Of a stretch of DNA of 23,374 nucleotides, positions 1 through 9,569 are shown one piece after another. Source of the stretch: Volvariella volvacea V23. Taxonomy: Eukaryota > Basidiomycota > Agaricomycetes > Agaricales > Pluteaceae. Positions within the stretch are counted from its first letter, which is position 1. Every line of letters begins with the position of its first letter. The notes below the pieces were generated by a model. It ran no database searches and was not told the origin of the DNA. It saw only the letters and a program-made list of their open reading frames with translations. The stretch covers positions 13,325 to 36,698 of the forward strand of contig KB722784.1 in the NCBI GenBank assembly GCA_000349905.1, written 5' to 3'. The position numbers and the translations under genes were made by a program.

Positions 1-358
1 ATAATAGTACGATAAAGGCATTTAGGCATCACTCAACTCCGCCAAAGCGCTCAACCAATCGATTGTGACCGAACAGCGGGCATGCGATATCAGCATGTTT
101 TGATGCAAGCCGTGCATGAGTGCTAGGGTGGCAGCGCAACCGATATTGGCACTAGCTCCCCGAACAGGAGGGTTGTACGAAGCTGCGGAATATTGGTCAT
201 AGGCGAGTTAACAACTGAGGTATAATAGATCATGGCAAGTATAAACCTGTGTACCACGCCTCTAGTAGTGTGCGCGGGTGGGATATAGCACAACTTCCCC
301 ACCATTTTGTGATTCCCCACACCCCCCAGCATCAGCACCTCAAGGCTCATACTACTCG
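1..358. other. Left edge, no gene assigned
   Basis: No recognisable gene. The frame of the next gene stays open upstream of its first ATG as far as a TAG at 266-268, and that stretch is proline/serine-rich. The true start of the neighbouring gene could therefore lie upstream, through another exon. An open minus-strand frame at 123-350 has no recognisable motif. Confidence 0.5.
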
Positions 359-3152
359 ATGGATCAGGGAAATAGAATACCTAATCAAAGTAAGTATTAT
401 ATCTTCGTAAAGATCCCCTCATAACGTTTGCAATACCAGTGGGGGATGCCGTTCATTGGGGAAAGCTTTCTGATGTATTTGCGTAAGCCATCCTACTACC
501 TTCGTACTCGATCTACTCTCTCAATGGAAAATGAACAGGTATTTTGACTTAGAGCAAGACAACAACAGGTACGATATACGCTCTGGAATAATTTCGATGC
601 CTCCTGAAAGTACTTCTGCCACTAGGCATGCAATGGATATGTCACTGGTACAGAGCTCTTCGTTCAACTGCAAACACAAAAGACATGCTATAATGTTTGC
701 CTGCAGATGATCCACTATCTCCTGCCGGATAGGCAGGCATTCTCCAGGCATGCTCAAGACTTTCGAATAATTTTTGCCGAGTGCTTGTGGCTTGAAATTT
801 TGAAGCAACGATACGAGGGAGTCCCAACAATAAATATCTCCAGTATCATCAGGTCCACTTGCGCGACTTGGATCGTCAACCACGTCGTGAGTACCAATGT
901 CTCTGACATATACAACTCGCTGACAATTCGCTGACACACTCTATCTATCATTTGAGATTGGTGATGGATCCTTTACTCTGAATGCATCGAATTTGGAACT
1001 TTTTGAACGCCTTGATACGCTGCATCAGTAAGCTACTAGGAGGCAATTTGCACAGGGGAGCTGATTCTTCATCTAGTTTCTTGCAGACGGATGACACGGT
1101 AGCTACAGACGTGTCTAGGCAAGGTCCTCTAACTCGGGCACAAGAATTAAAGTCGCACCTCGTCGCCAATTTGAACAACATTCATTACCAATACAGTTTG
1201 CGAGGAATTATAAATGTAGTATTCGCGAATGTGATGAATTTTTCAAAGACTCTCCGACGTACCATGGAATCGCAACCCTTGATAGCAATTTCAGGGCTGC
1301 AGAAGGGGAATGGTATCTTATCCACCGATACCAAGATTGGGGTACGTCGCACGTAAATCGCGATATTATTTGGGCTTAGTGCCATTCGTAGATATGGCAG
1401 TGGATTCAGATATGGGTTGAGGTCATTGCCTTCTTCTTAACATCATGGGAAATAACGGACCAGTCAAGACGAGTGATCAATCTATTGAGCTGGCACATCC
1501 GAAATTTCCCTGTCAGGAATCCAGGTAGTACTTCTAAAGGTCAGTACTACAGTTTCGAAAGCGGAATGAAGCCTTACAAGTTTCACGGACTCACCTAGGT
1601 CGGATACTTTTACTAGAAGAATTCCGGAACGAGAGAGTTGCGGCAAATATTCTTGTCTTTATCCTATCAGTGGTTAGGTTGGTACATAGTAAGGCTTTAT
1701 TGTTGTTCGCTGAGTTACTATGTATGGTTCATCTGATATTTCTAGTCTGCGAACTCATTGTTGGGATTACAGTGCTTGAAGGTCCAGGCGTGCACCGTGT
1801 AAAGAACCAAAAAGAAATAGACGCCCTAATAAACAAGCGCTATCAAGATGCTTTGCTCCTTGGATTGGACAAAGACCGTTTGCAGACGATCATCACGAAG
1901 GCACAAGCCCTCCAAATCCACGACAATATAGACAGATACCCAGCCGAGATCACACAGACTCTGGGCTTTGGTGATGCTGTGAGTCCTAGCCTCACTCGGT
2001 GGGCAGCCTCTCATACATACTCATCGCCACATTTACATATTTAGATCCTATGCGAGGTGAGGCATATCCCTTCTACACTCTTCAAGACTAAAGCATTCCA
2101 AGGTTCTGCAATGTAGCCTTCGCCTGTACCACCCACAGCACTCCTTCATCTCTGAACATGTGGGCTATGGTGTCTGTACTGTCCAACTCAGCCGAGAGGA
2201 GCTTGTGAGAATCGCCCAGAATATGTGAGTGGTTCCAGCAATATTTATCTGCATATAATATATGAACTCACACTGCTTACTTAGAGATTCCGGCCAGATA
2301 GAACGCAATCTCAGATTAACGGAGCGGATCATTAAACAGCGCATCGAGAAGGCCTTCAAGTTTTACAAGGGGGCTGTTATTATCCAATTTGTGGTAGCAG
2401 CGATCATCATTTATATGACATTTGTTGTCCTTGGTGGTAAGTAGAATCACACAGTATCTGGCCCCTTAGTATTGAATATACGGGTAGAGTGCATACGATG
2501 GGTGCTATTCGCAGGAATTGCACTCACAAAGCACTTCGCTGCTGATTTCAGAAAGGTGATGGAAGGCGACGCGTGGCGTGATGATATTTCGCGCCTCCGA
2601 GACAACATTCAAGTTCTTCACGTGAACGTGGAGGGCATAACACAAAAGCTGATGAACAGTATACCCCCTTCACAAGGGAATGAAGCACCCAGTTGCACCG
2701 AACCAACCGTCAATCATCCACATCAAGTAATGGAATTCGCCTTGGCCCAAAACGGAAGTCCAATTCCCGTCAAATACATCACGAACATGCCGACGCTACA
2801 TAATATTGTATTGGTCGATATCGACAAGCTGGACATGAAGATGGAAATTCTCATTGATGGCGCTTCTGGGGGCACCACCCGTAATATCAATTTAGATACG
2901 TCTAGGGATTGTGGCGATGATATTTCCAAGTGCATCGAAGGAGGATGGAGTGCGGGCTTACTGGCGATTCCTCCTGGGCACCACGAAATCACAATACGCT
3001 ATGCTGGGGAAGGTAAGATTGTTCATGTGACAGATCTCAGGTTCGTGGGCTTACGCTGACCAATTCATATAGAACTTGATGAGCATGGAAGGGCAAACTG
3101 GGGTAACGATACTACTAAACGGTTTGTCTGGTGGAAGCAGACATGTGAGTAG
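359..3152 (+). CDS. Unrecognised single-pass membrane protein, 14 exons, about 660 aa
   Basis: Family and function not recognised. Deduced exons: 359-389, 440-482, 539-647, 707-886, 957-1027, 1077-1341, 1392-1524, 1599-1688, 1746-1978, 2045-2056, 2139-2224, 2285-2436, 2515-3012, 3073-3152. They join without a stop into 1983 nt. The N-terminal 415 residues look soluble and helical. A basic helix (about 423-446) leads into one transmembrane segment (about 447-469, GAVIIQFVVAAIIIYMTFVV). A probable coiled coil (about 480-515) follows, then a beta-rich C-terminal domain (about 535-640) with Cys602 and Cys609 in a CG-x5-C pattern followed by IPPGHHEITI. Most splice sites through exon 9 are supported by a decayed inverted paralogue at 7117-8720 that keeps the same intron positions. 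Weak points are the first exon and the 12-nt exon 10; an intron running 1979-2138 is equally possible there. It lies tail to tail with the secreted-protein array. Confidence 0.72.
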
Positions 3153-3304
3153 ATTGTGGATTTGAAGTGGGTTTATAATCAACACGTATGCATATCCATC
3201 AAATTACATAAATGACAATGGCCAAAGCGTCACTTCCACTCATGCATTAGCGAACAAAGAAAAATACAGGAAAGTCCATACACTCAAAGATCCAGTGTTC
3301 GCGC

Positions 3305-4134
3305 TCAGAGCACAAGCATAGCCCCACCAATCAAAGCGGTGCCAACCAAACCAACAGAACCCAACCAACCATCACTTACAAACCCGGCTCTCAGCCTTGA
3401 TCCAGCATTGTTGTCGCCTTCTGGTTGAGAGTTATCATCAGTGGGAAGAGACGTAACAGTTGACTGTGTACGCGAGGCCGAAGTCTGCGATTCCGACTCT
3501 GATTCCGTGGAGGATGAACTAGGCGAAGATGTGGCACTCTCAGATTGAGATTCCGAAGCGGAGCCGGTTGGGAGAGGACGACCAGGGTCTTGACCAGGAA
3601 GAGTAAGGATTGGGACGGGAATGCCTTCTTGGAAGCAGCTGACGATGTAGGCTGCGGTGATATGAGTTTGCGGGTATGAGATGAATTCCATAAAATGCTT
3701 CAGCACTTACCATCCAACTGCTGCTGAGGCTCTGTAAAGTCTGTAACTCCCACTGAATTGCCGACACATTGGAAGCAAGCTAAGTAGCTATTTGCGAAAG
3801 AATCGGTGCAACATGTTTCCGGTGTACACTCAGTCGTCTATAAGCAACATGAGTAAGAAAAATACGTAGAAAAAAAGGAGAGATGGAGAGTCGTTGAGGT
3901 TGGATGGGAGAGGAAGAGCGCATCAACAATCGACGCGGGGTGATTACTTACACCACTGAGTAAACCAGCGACCGGGCCACAGGCTTCTTGACACTCTGCA
4001 GGAAGTTCGGGTGCTCCACCTTGTCGGGCAAGGAGAGCGCGCGGGAAGTGACTAGAAAGAAACGCTGGCTTTGCTGCGACGCCATGAGCCAAGAGACCTA
4101 TCCCTGTAAGGACGCTGGTAGTTGTGTATCGCAT
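3305..4134 (-). CDS. Secreted Cys-rich protein, probably GPI-anchored (array member 1)
   Basis: Exons 3952-4134, 3711-3837 and 3305-3651 encode 218 aa. There is a signal peptide (residues 1 to about 21), a cysteine domain in exons 1-2 and the start of exon 3, a Ser/Glu/Thr-rich linker, and a hydrophobic C-terminal segment ending the chain, typical of a GPI-attachment signal. Cysteine order is C-x3-C, C-x5-CC, C-x2-C, C, eight in all after the signal. A conserved block VPILTLPGQDPGRP follows the last Cys. Exon 2 is exactly 127 nt, as in both neighbouring paralogues, and intron phases (0, 1) match. The start is the only ATG giving a signal peptide. The family is not one I recognise: the spacing fits neither hydrophobin nor CFEM. 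Likely location is the cell wall or plasma-membrane surface. It is the most diverged of the three and lacks the shared upstream block. Confidence 0.85.
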
Positions 4135-4732
4135 GTTTATCGCTCGACTAGTAATTAGAGAACGGGAAGGATGAGGAGTGTGGTTGACTGTGGTTGGTTC
4201 CTAAGTCGCAGAATATAAGGGCGGAACACAATTGACAGGGTGGTTTGTGGGCAACCCTCACAAAACCCTCATGTAACAAACAGCGCTCGAATTCAATAGT
4301 GCGGCTAGAAGCACATGGCACCAACTGAGTTTGATGGGAATGCGAGCGTCTTGGCATTTAGGATTACCCGAGGTGTGGCGGTATGAAAGCGCGGTCGATG
4401 AAGGTGATGTTTCTCCAGGTTGCCAGCAGGAGTTGGATAATCCATTTTGTGAGATGCGCGGGTTGATGGTGTTTACGATGCATCTAAATCGAAGTACTGC
4501 ACTACCGCCTTGGTTGGTGATGGATGTTGCAGCACAAAAGTGATCAATGCTCGGACAGGTTTTGTCGTCCGTTACAACCGACTACCCCAACAACTTACAG
4601 GCATTAACGATAAAGTACACGGACACATAGACCATAATATATCTAACAGGATGCGACAAGACATAGCGCGAATAACTTAAGGGAGCACTTTTGCGCGACC
4701 ACTAAGACTTCACGTCGATTATGGCTACACAG
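4135..4732. other. Intergenic, promoter side of array member 1
   Basis: 598 nt between array members 1 and 2. The right part is the 3' side of member 2 and the left part the promoter of member 1. An open frame at 4331-4543 (+) has no recognisable motif and no splice support, so it is not called. Confidence 0.5.
4211..4220 (-). promoter_or_regulatory. Possible TATA-like element of array member 1
   Basis: On the minus strand this reads CCTTATATTC, about 80 nt before the ATG at 4134. Position and composition suit a TATA-like core element, but such short AT strings are common. Confidence 0.25.
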
Positions 4733-5492
4733 TCAGATCATAATGACACCCTGACTACAAACAAGTATCAAAAGGCATGATAAAGTCACCCAAGAAACTG
4801 AATTATAACTGCCAGCAGCGGAATCATCAGGGGAATTGGTTTCCGCCACACTACTGCTTGTAACAGTCTCAGCGGATGTGGTAGAAGAGGATGTCAATTC
4901 ACCAGATGAGGTATTACCGGAAGTCGAAGCAGATGTCGAGGTGGTTTGAGTGGAAGAAAGCGCCGACCCCGTGGCAGTCATAGATGATGTAGACACCGGC
5001 CGATCAGGATCCTGTCCCGGAAACGTTAAGATGGGAACAGGAAGGTCATTTTGAAAGCAAAACGTAGCATAAGCTATGAAAGGATCGAAGAAAGGAGCTT
5101 AGAACTCTTCCAAAGTATCGATTATGATCGCAAAGATCACCACTCACAGTCTACTGATTGCTGCGCTTCTGAGAAATCTGTGTTTCCCGTCAACTCCCCA
5201 ACGCACTCCAAGCAGCTGAAGTAACTCTGGGCAAAACCGGTATTGCAACAGCTCACTGGCGGACAACTTAAAGTCTGTAAGATGATCAACGATGCTGACT
5301 ACACTTTGGGTTGATCGAAAGACTCACCCTATTGCCAAGAAATGGGTTTACAGGCGTGCAGGCTGCTATGCACTCTTCATCCTGTATTTGACGTAATGCG
5401 ATGTCACGAATATCATTTGCATGACCAAACGTTCCATGCAAGACCTGTGCAAGGGCGCCGAGGCAAGCGATGGCTTGTGTAACAATCTTCAT
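4733..5492 (-). CDS. Secreted Cys-rich protein, probably GPI-anchored (array member 2)
   Basis: Exons 5328-5492, 5148-5274 and 4733-5073 encode 210 aa. The start at 5492 (MKIVTQ) is chosen because it opens a signal peptide and aligns with MKIVTW of member 3; the upstream in-frame extension has no counterpart. Exon 1 ends in CTPVNPFLGNR, nearly identical to CRPVLPFLGNR of member 3. Exon 2 (127 nt) carries TLSCPPVSCC, then SCLEC and a TDF motif. Exon 3 begins with the eighth family cysteine and VPILTFPGQDPDRP, then a Ser/Thr-rich stretch of about 60 residues and a hydrophobic C-terminus suited to a GPI signal. Function unknown. The Ser/Thr tail is probably O-mannosylated, as is usual for fungal wall proteins. 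It shares an upstream block with member 3 and with the dead copy at 11790-12170. Confidence 0.87.
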
Positions 5493-5899
5493 GGAGCCCA
5501 AAATGATAAGAGCAAGGGATAATGAACGTGGGCATCCCCACCTAGGGAACATACTTGTTAAGGGTGCCACGCCCAAAACATATGGCATCTCAGCTTTCTT
5601 GGTACTGAGCGATATTCCGGGTATCTCTGGTTTCGTTGCTGAATTTGTCGAGTCCTGCGTTTCCAACAACGTGAATGAACATGAGAGCGCATGGACGATC
5701 GCTCAAATGGATGGAGATTGAAAGCAAGTTGACAGCGGGCTGGACCCTATCATTAGGCATTACATAACATATTTGCTAAATCTTGGTGCTACTCCGCTAA
5801 CTCGACCGCTCACCCGAATATAATGTATCAAGGGTTCGAAACACCTCCACCACATGGAAATAGCATGTAAAGTACCCTTATGCGAGGCTCCGAGGTCTC
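5493..5899. other. Intergenic between array members 2 and 3
   Basis: 407 nt carrying the promoter or leader of member 2 and the 3' region of member 3. Apart from the conserved block near 5524-5578 I see no structure. Confidence 0.5.
5524..5578 (-). promoter_or_regulatory. Shared upstream block, array member 2
   Basis: On the plus strand GAACGTGGGC (5524-5533) and GCCACGCCCAAAA (5566-5578) flank a diverged middle. The same pair occurs at nearly the same distance from the ATG in member 3 (6661-6719) and in the dead member (12206-12266). Conservation of the two ends while the middle changes suggests protein binding or a leader element. The coding-strand reading is TTTTGGGCGTGGC ... GCCCACGTTC. 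Confidence 0.45.
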
Positions 5900-6629
5900 T
5901 CAACAGTGCCAACCCAAACTACCGATCAAGACCACAAGCAAGGCCGTTGCACGAAATGTCGATCTGACGTTCTTAATTCCAGCAGAGACTTGAGGGGTAG
6001 CGGTTTCTTCTGCTCCAATACCACTTGATGCAGCTCCAGATGGTGCAATGGATACGATAACAGTTGGAGCCGGATCCTGAGGTGCTGACTCTGTTGTGGT
6101 GGGAGCTGGTTGAAGAGAAGGACGCGGTGGGTTTGCAGAAGGGCGATTAGAGTTCTGTCCTGGAAACGTGAAGATAGGAACGGGAAAGCCTTGTTCAAAG
6201 CAGTTCGCCGTATATACTAAAAGAAAAATACGGTCAGTGTCAGAATGTGCTATAGGGTACATGCAGGAAGATCGTTACTTACCATCCATCATTTGCTGAG
6301 AATTTGTGAAGTCGGGATTCCCAGTAAAATCTGCAATGCATAGAAGACAGTCGAAGTAACTTTCTGCAAAGCTGTTACTACAACAGGTTTCCGGTGGACA
6401 ACTCAGCGTCTGCAATGGTCATGTCATGAGTTCTGGCAATGCACGCGGCCAAAGGATTTACTCTGTTACCAAGAAATGGGAGCACGGGCCGACAACTCTC
6501 CACACATTCTTCGTTTGCCACTTCCTGCCGTCCCGCCACAATGCTAGACACAAGACTGCGGCCAGATGCTCCACAAAGGAGACATTGTAAAGCACTGAAG
6601 TAGAAGAGACACCAAGTGACGATTTTCAT
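5900..6629 (-). CDS. Secreted Cys-rich protein, probably GPI-anchored (array member 3)
   Basis: Exons 6462-6629, 6283-6409 and 5900-6216 encode 203 aa. The signal peptide begins MKIVTWCLFYFSALQ. Exon 1 has NEECVESCRPVLPFLGNR. Exon 2, again 127 nt, has TLSCPPETCC and DCLLC. Exon 3 starts with ANCFEQGFPVPIFTFPGQ, then an Ala/Pro/Ser-rich linker that is shorter and more proline-rich than in the siblings, then a C-terminal hydrophobic segment ending GWHC. Cysteine order, intron phases and the PGQ block match members 1 and 2, so the three are tandem duplicates in one orientation. The extra cysteines are inside the signal peptide and at the extreme C-terminus, where they would be removed if the GPI model is right. 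Function unknown. Confidence 0.87.
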
Positions 6630-6660
6630 AGCCAGTTCGACGATAACTGCGAAGGCTGGG

Positions 6661-6719
6661 GAACGTGGGCCCTGTTTCCTGCCCAAGGACGCGTGCAGAC
6701 TTGGACTGCCACGCCCAAA
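6661..6719 (-). promoter_or_regulatory. Shared upstream block, array member 3
   Basis: GAACGTGGGC at 6661-6670 and GCCACGCCCAAA at 6708-6719 (plus strand) start 32 nt from the ATG, as in member 2. The interval is close to that of the dead copy (CCCTGTTTCCTGCCCAAGGA against CCCTATTTCCTGCCCGAGGA), so member 3 and the dead copy are the closest relatives. Confidence 0.45.
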
Positions 6720-6899
6720 CCCTAAACAGCGTCCGAGTCCCTTGCGGTTGCCCTTGGCACGTCAGCGTCCAACCTTAAAATCAGTCCCAGTGAGTATTCA
6801 TGTCTCCCGAGCAATAGTGGAACGAGCAATGAGTCTTGATGTTGACATGGACGGTGGACAGGTCGAACTGAGCTGGGTCTGGACCCAGTTGAAATATTA

Positions 6900-6930
6900 G
6901 ATAATATTAGATAAGATAAGATAACTTATC
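6900..6930. promoter_or_regulatory. Cluster of GATA motifs
   Basis: GATAA occurs at 6900, 6910, 6915 and 6920, and its inverse TTATC at 6926-6930: five core sites for fungal GATA-type zinc-finger regulators in 31 nt. It lies about 270 nt upstream of array member 3 and just 3' of the inverted pseudogene. It could equally be a short tandem repeat built on GATAA, so regulatory use is inferred. Confidence 0.35.
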
Positions 6931-7116
6931 TGCACGTGCTTAAACTCAATCCACCATCTACGCTCAGTTATCTTGCACGAAATCCAGACTTAGGACATCT
7001 AAGAAACTCAAGCGTAGATGGATGAACAATGGCCATGATTCCTTCGAGTTGGGGTGCTTACATCGACATTAATCAATATGTGGTTGTCCGAGGCGGCATT
7101 ACAGTTACCAAAGCAC

Positions 7117-8720
7117 AGAACATAACGGTGATTACCGTCCGCAAGGTCTTGGATATTTGTGATAGTATTCCGTAAGCGGACCTTGTCCAATCCAGCGTGC
7201 AGGACGTCTTAATGATAATTCTCCACCACGCTGTTGATTCGATCTGAATCCCATTTCTGAGCACCACCTTCGCGTGCAATGATTCTGAAAATGGCTTCAC
7301 AGACTGGCACAAGTTAACGTTAACCGTTTATGAATCTAGGTTACGATGTAAGTGCAATCTTACCACGTGCTAACCTGATGACTGAGAGGCTAAGGACAAG
7401 GATGTTTGCCATAGTTCTTTCCATTAAGAGTTCCTTCTGCGAAAGGACCCGGCCTGGTCGAGTCCATGGACCTCATAAGGCCTTACTATATCCTTTGAGG
7501 AACTCAATAATACTGACCTTCCAAAGTCGGACCGGGATGTTTGATAGGGAAGTTTTGGGTGTGCCAGCTCGCTAGACTCACCATCTGTCTCGACTGGTCT
7601 GTAATTTCACGTGAAGTCACGATGTAAAGACAGAGCCGAGAGCAGCTCTTCCACTTCCATCCAAACGGATTCAGATAGTTAGCGAGCATCACGATTTGTT
7701 ATCCTCACATGGCGTACCCATTGGTTATGACCAGCAGTAAGCCCCGGGCTATGTACTGAGGATCTGAGCTCTCCAGTGCGTTCGAGAGCATTAACGAAAT
7801 TATCAGCATTCATACCAGCAGTAATTTCCCGAATAAAACCGGCGTGATTCTCAGTGATATCCAAGTTGGTACGGAGGTGTAGTTTAAGCGCTTCAGCGCA
7901 AGCCAACGCCTCTGGGCCTAGTATGCTGTCCCCTGAGTGTAAAACACTAGAGACAGTAGGTTTTCATGCCCTATTGACCATATACTTATGACGTACGAAT
8001 ATAGTGTTGTACATCGACTCCAAGTAGTCAGACCCGTCAGGAACGGAAACAAATCCGGTATAAAAGCCAAAAACCCATTTAGACCGGCCCATAATGCCAG
8101 GAGCTGAGCTCCCTTGAACGAAACTTCCATCACCAATCTGGGTAAGTTTGTAAGGACGCTTTCAGATGGGCCCAAGGTATCGCAGGCAATACTCACCACA
8201 CGGTTGACCATCCAAGTCGCACAGGTACCTCTGATAACCTTAGTGATATTGACCTTTCGAGCACTATCACCTATAAGCCCTGACAACACACATTCAGTAA
8301 AAATACTCCTAAAGTCTTGCAAGTGCCTTGATAGCGATTGTCTATCAGGAAGAATGTAGTGAATCATCTACGGACGTGAGTAAGAGTTGCCTGCTCATTT
8401 AGTGTGGCATTGTGCCATACCAGCAACATATCAACGGCGTTTCTAATAGCCAGCGTCCCACAGGTATTCGATCAGCCTTGCATATTGCCTCAGTATACAT
8501 ATATAGATGCGTGCCTTTTATCATCTTTGTTGAAGTCAAAATACCTATGTTCCTATTGAGATAATGGGAAGACAAACGAGCTACAATGGCTTACAAGAAC
8601 ACCTTGCGGAGCTTTCCCCGGCAGTGATGTCCCCTGAAATGGGAGTTCGAGGGAAATGCGCACATGAATTCATTCGTAAAGCCTACCTGAATCTGCAATT
8701 GGCTCAAATTGAGGGTTCAT
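7117..8720 (-). pseudogene. Decayed inverted paralogue of the gene at 359-3152
   Basis: Read on the minus strand, this matches exons 1-9 of the first gene. A possible first exon begins at 8720. An intron ends just before MIHYILPDRQ (8367; the intact gene has MIHYLLPDRQ), followed by the exon 8197-8367 ending GTCATWMVNRV, and an intron before IGDGSF at 8137. Further on come EALKLHLRTNL, REITDQSRQ, FPIKHPG with the next exon opening RVL, SVIRLARVCE and GLDKVRL. Intron positions and phases agree with the intact gene. Damage seen: the short second exon (8584-8622) has one base fewer than needed to keep frame; the frame breaks near 8480; and an in-frame TAA at 7209-7211 interrupts NYH before DVLHAGLDK. 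Nothing matching the transmembrane segment or the Cys-containing C-terminal domain is present. Expression of a truncated product cannot be excluded. Confidence 0.75.
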
Positions 8721-9569
8721 TAGTACGTGGAGCGATAATGACCGGAAAGTGGGGAATGAAAGCTACTGAAATGCGTTCAAGCTTTATGTCCATCCAATAC
8801 AAGGGACATAGTGTGCACCCTTGCATTGCAATTCGCGAACCCGAGATATGGGTGCAGAATTGATCATAGTAGGAAAAGGATGGTCACACATGATTGGGTG
8901 GCTGTACAGCCCTTTCGTAGTATGACGACAGAGTCAAAACGTGTGGTGTCGTTGCCACTTGTGCGTGGTTTGCACTAGTGATGGTATTGGACGCCACTGT
9001 TCAGTCAGCTCATAGATTCATCATAGTATTGTCACCAACTTCACTATATGCCATTCCTCGAACAGTAGGCGTTCACCCTTTCGATACTCAGGTCAAATCC
9101 CCAAACTTCACAGTTGCAGTCACCCAGGAATAGGTGCCGTATGACGAACGATTGGTAGCAGCCGATTTCTAGAGTTTGGTCTCTGGTGTTGAATGTGGTG
9201 GATTGGCCAGCTTGTGGCTTGTCGGAGTTCCAATGCTAATCACAGCACTCAAATTGGTTCAAAGTAATGACAAGCGGAAGGTTGAAACGACCCTTTTGAC
9301 CCATGAAGCTCAGAGGAGATTGACGCACACCGGTACCGAGGACCCATACATTTCTGAGGCGCGGAGAGTGAGAGATAGAACAGGTGATCAAAACAACAGT
9401 AAGTTAGCCCGGCAGCGTGCAGGTGAAACACCATTGTCAGGCTAACTGCAGAAGGTATCATGATGTGCCAGTGGGATTTTGGTAGATGTGTCGCTATTAA
9501 TGCACCCAAGGGCAGACTCTGCAGTTCAAGCCATCTTTTCTTATCTATGCTCTCCAACCTCCTGCTGCT
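8721..9569. other. Intergenic, no gene seen
   Basis: 849 nt upstream of the DUF2235 gene. Open frames at 8564-8863 (+), 9176-9445 (+) and 9249-9557 (-) show no recognisable motif, and the first is antisense to the pseudogene. It presumably contains the DUF2235 promoter, but I recognise no core element. Confidence 0.45.

Larger units (their letters stand above)
6630..7116. other. Intergenic between array member 3 and the inverted pseudogene
   Basis: 487 nt with the promoter side of member 3, including a shared block near the ATG and a cluster of GATA motifs. An open frame at 6616-6900 (+) overlaps this promoter and has no recognisable content. No homology to the 3' half of the gene at 359-3152 is seen here, so the inverted copy is truncated. 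Confidence 0.5.

Noticed and set aside
123..350. Minus-strand open frame of 75 codons
   Set aside because: No recognisable motif, no splice continuation, and it overlaps the likely leader or promoter of the gene starting at 359.
521..937. Minus-strand open frame of 138 codons
   Set aside because: Antisense to exons 3-4 of the membrane-protein gene; the paralogue at 7117-8720 conserves the plus-strand reading and its introns, not this frame.
8564..8863. Plus-strand open frame of 99 codons
   Set aside because: Antisense to the 5' end of the inverted pseudogene and shows no family signature.
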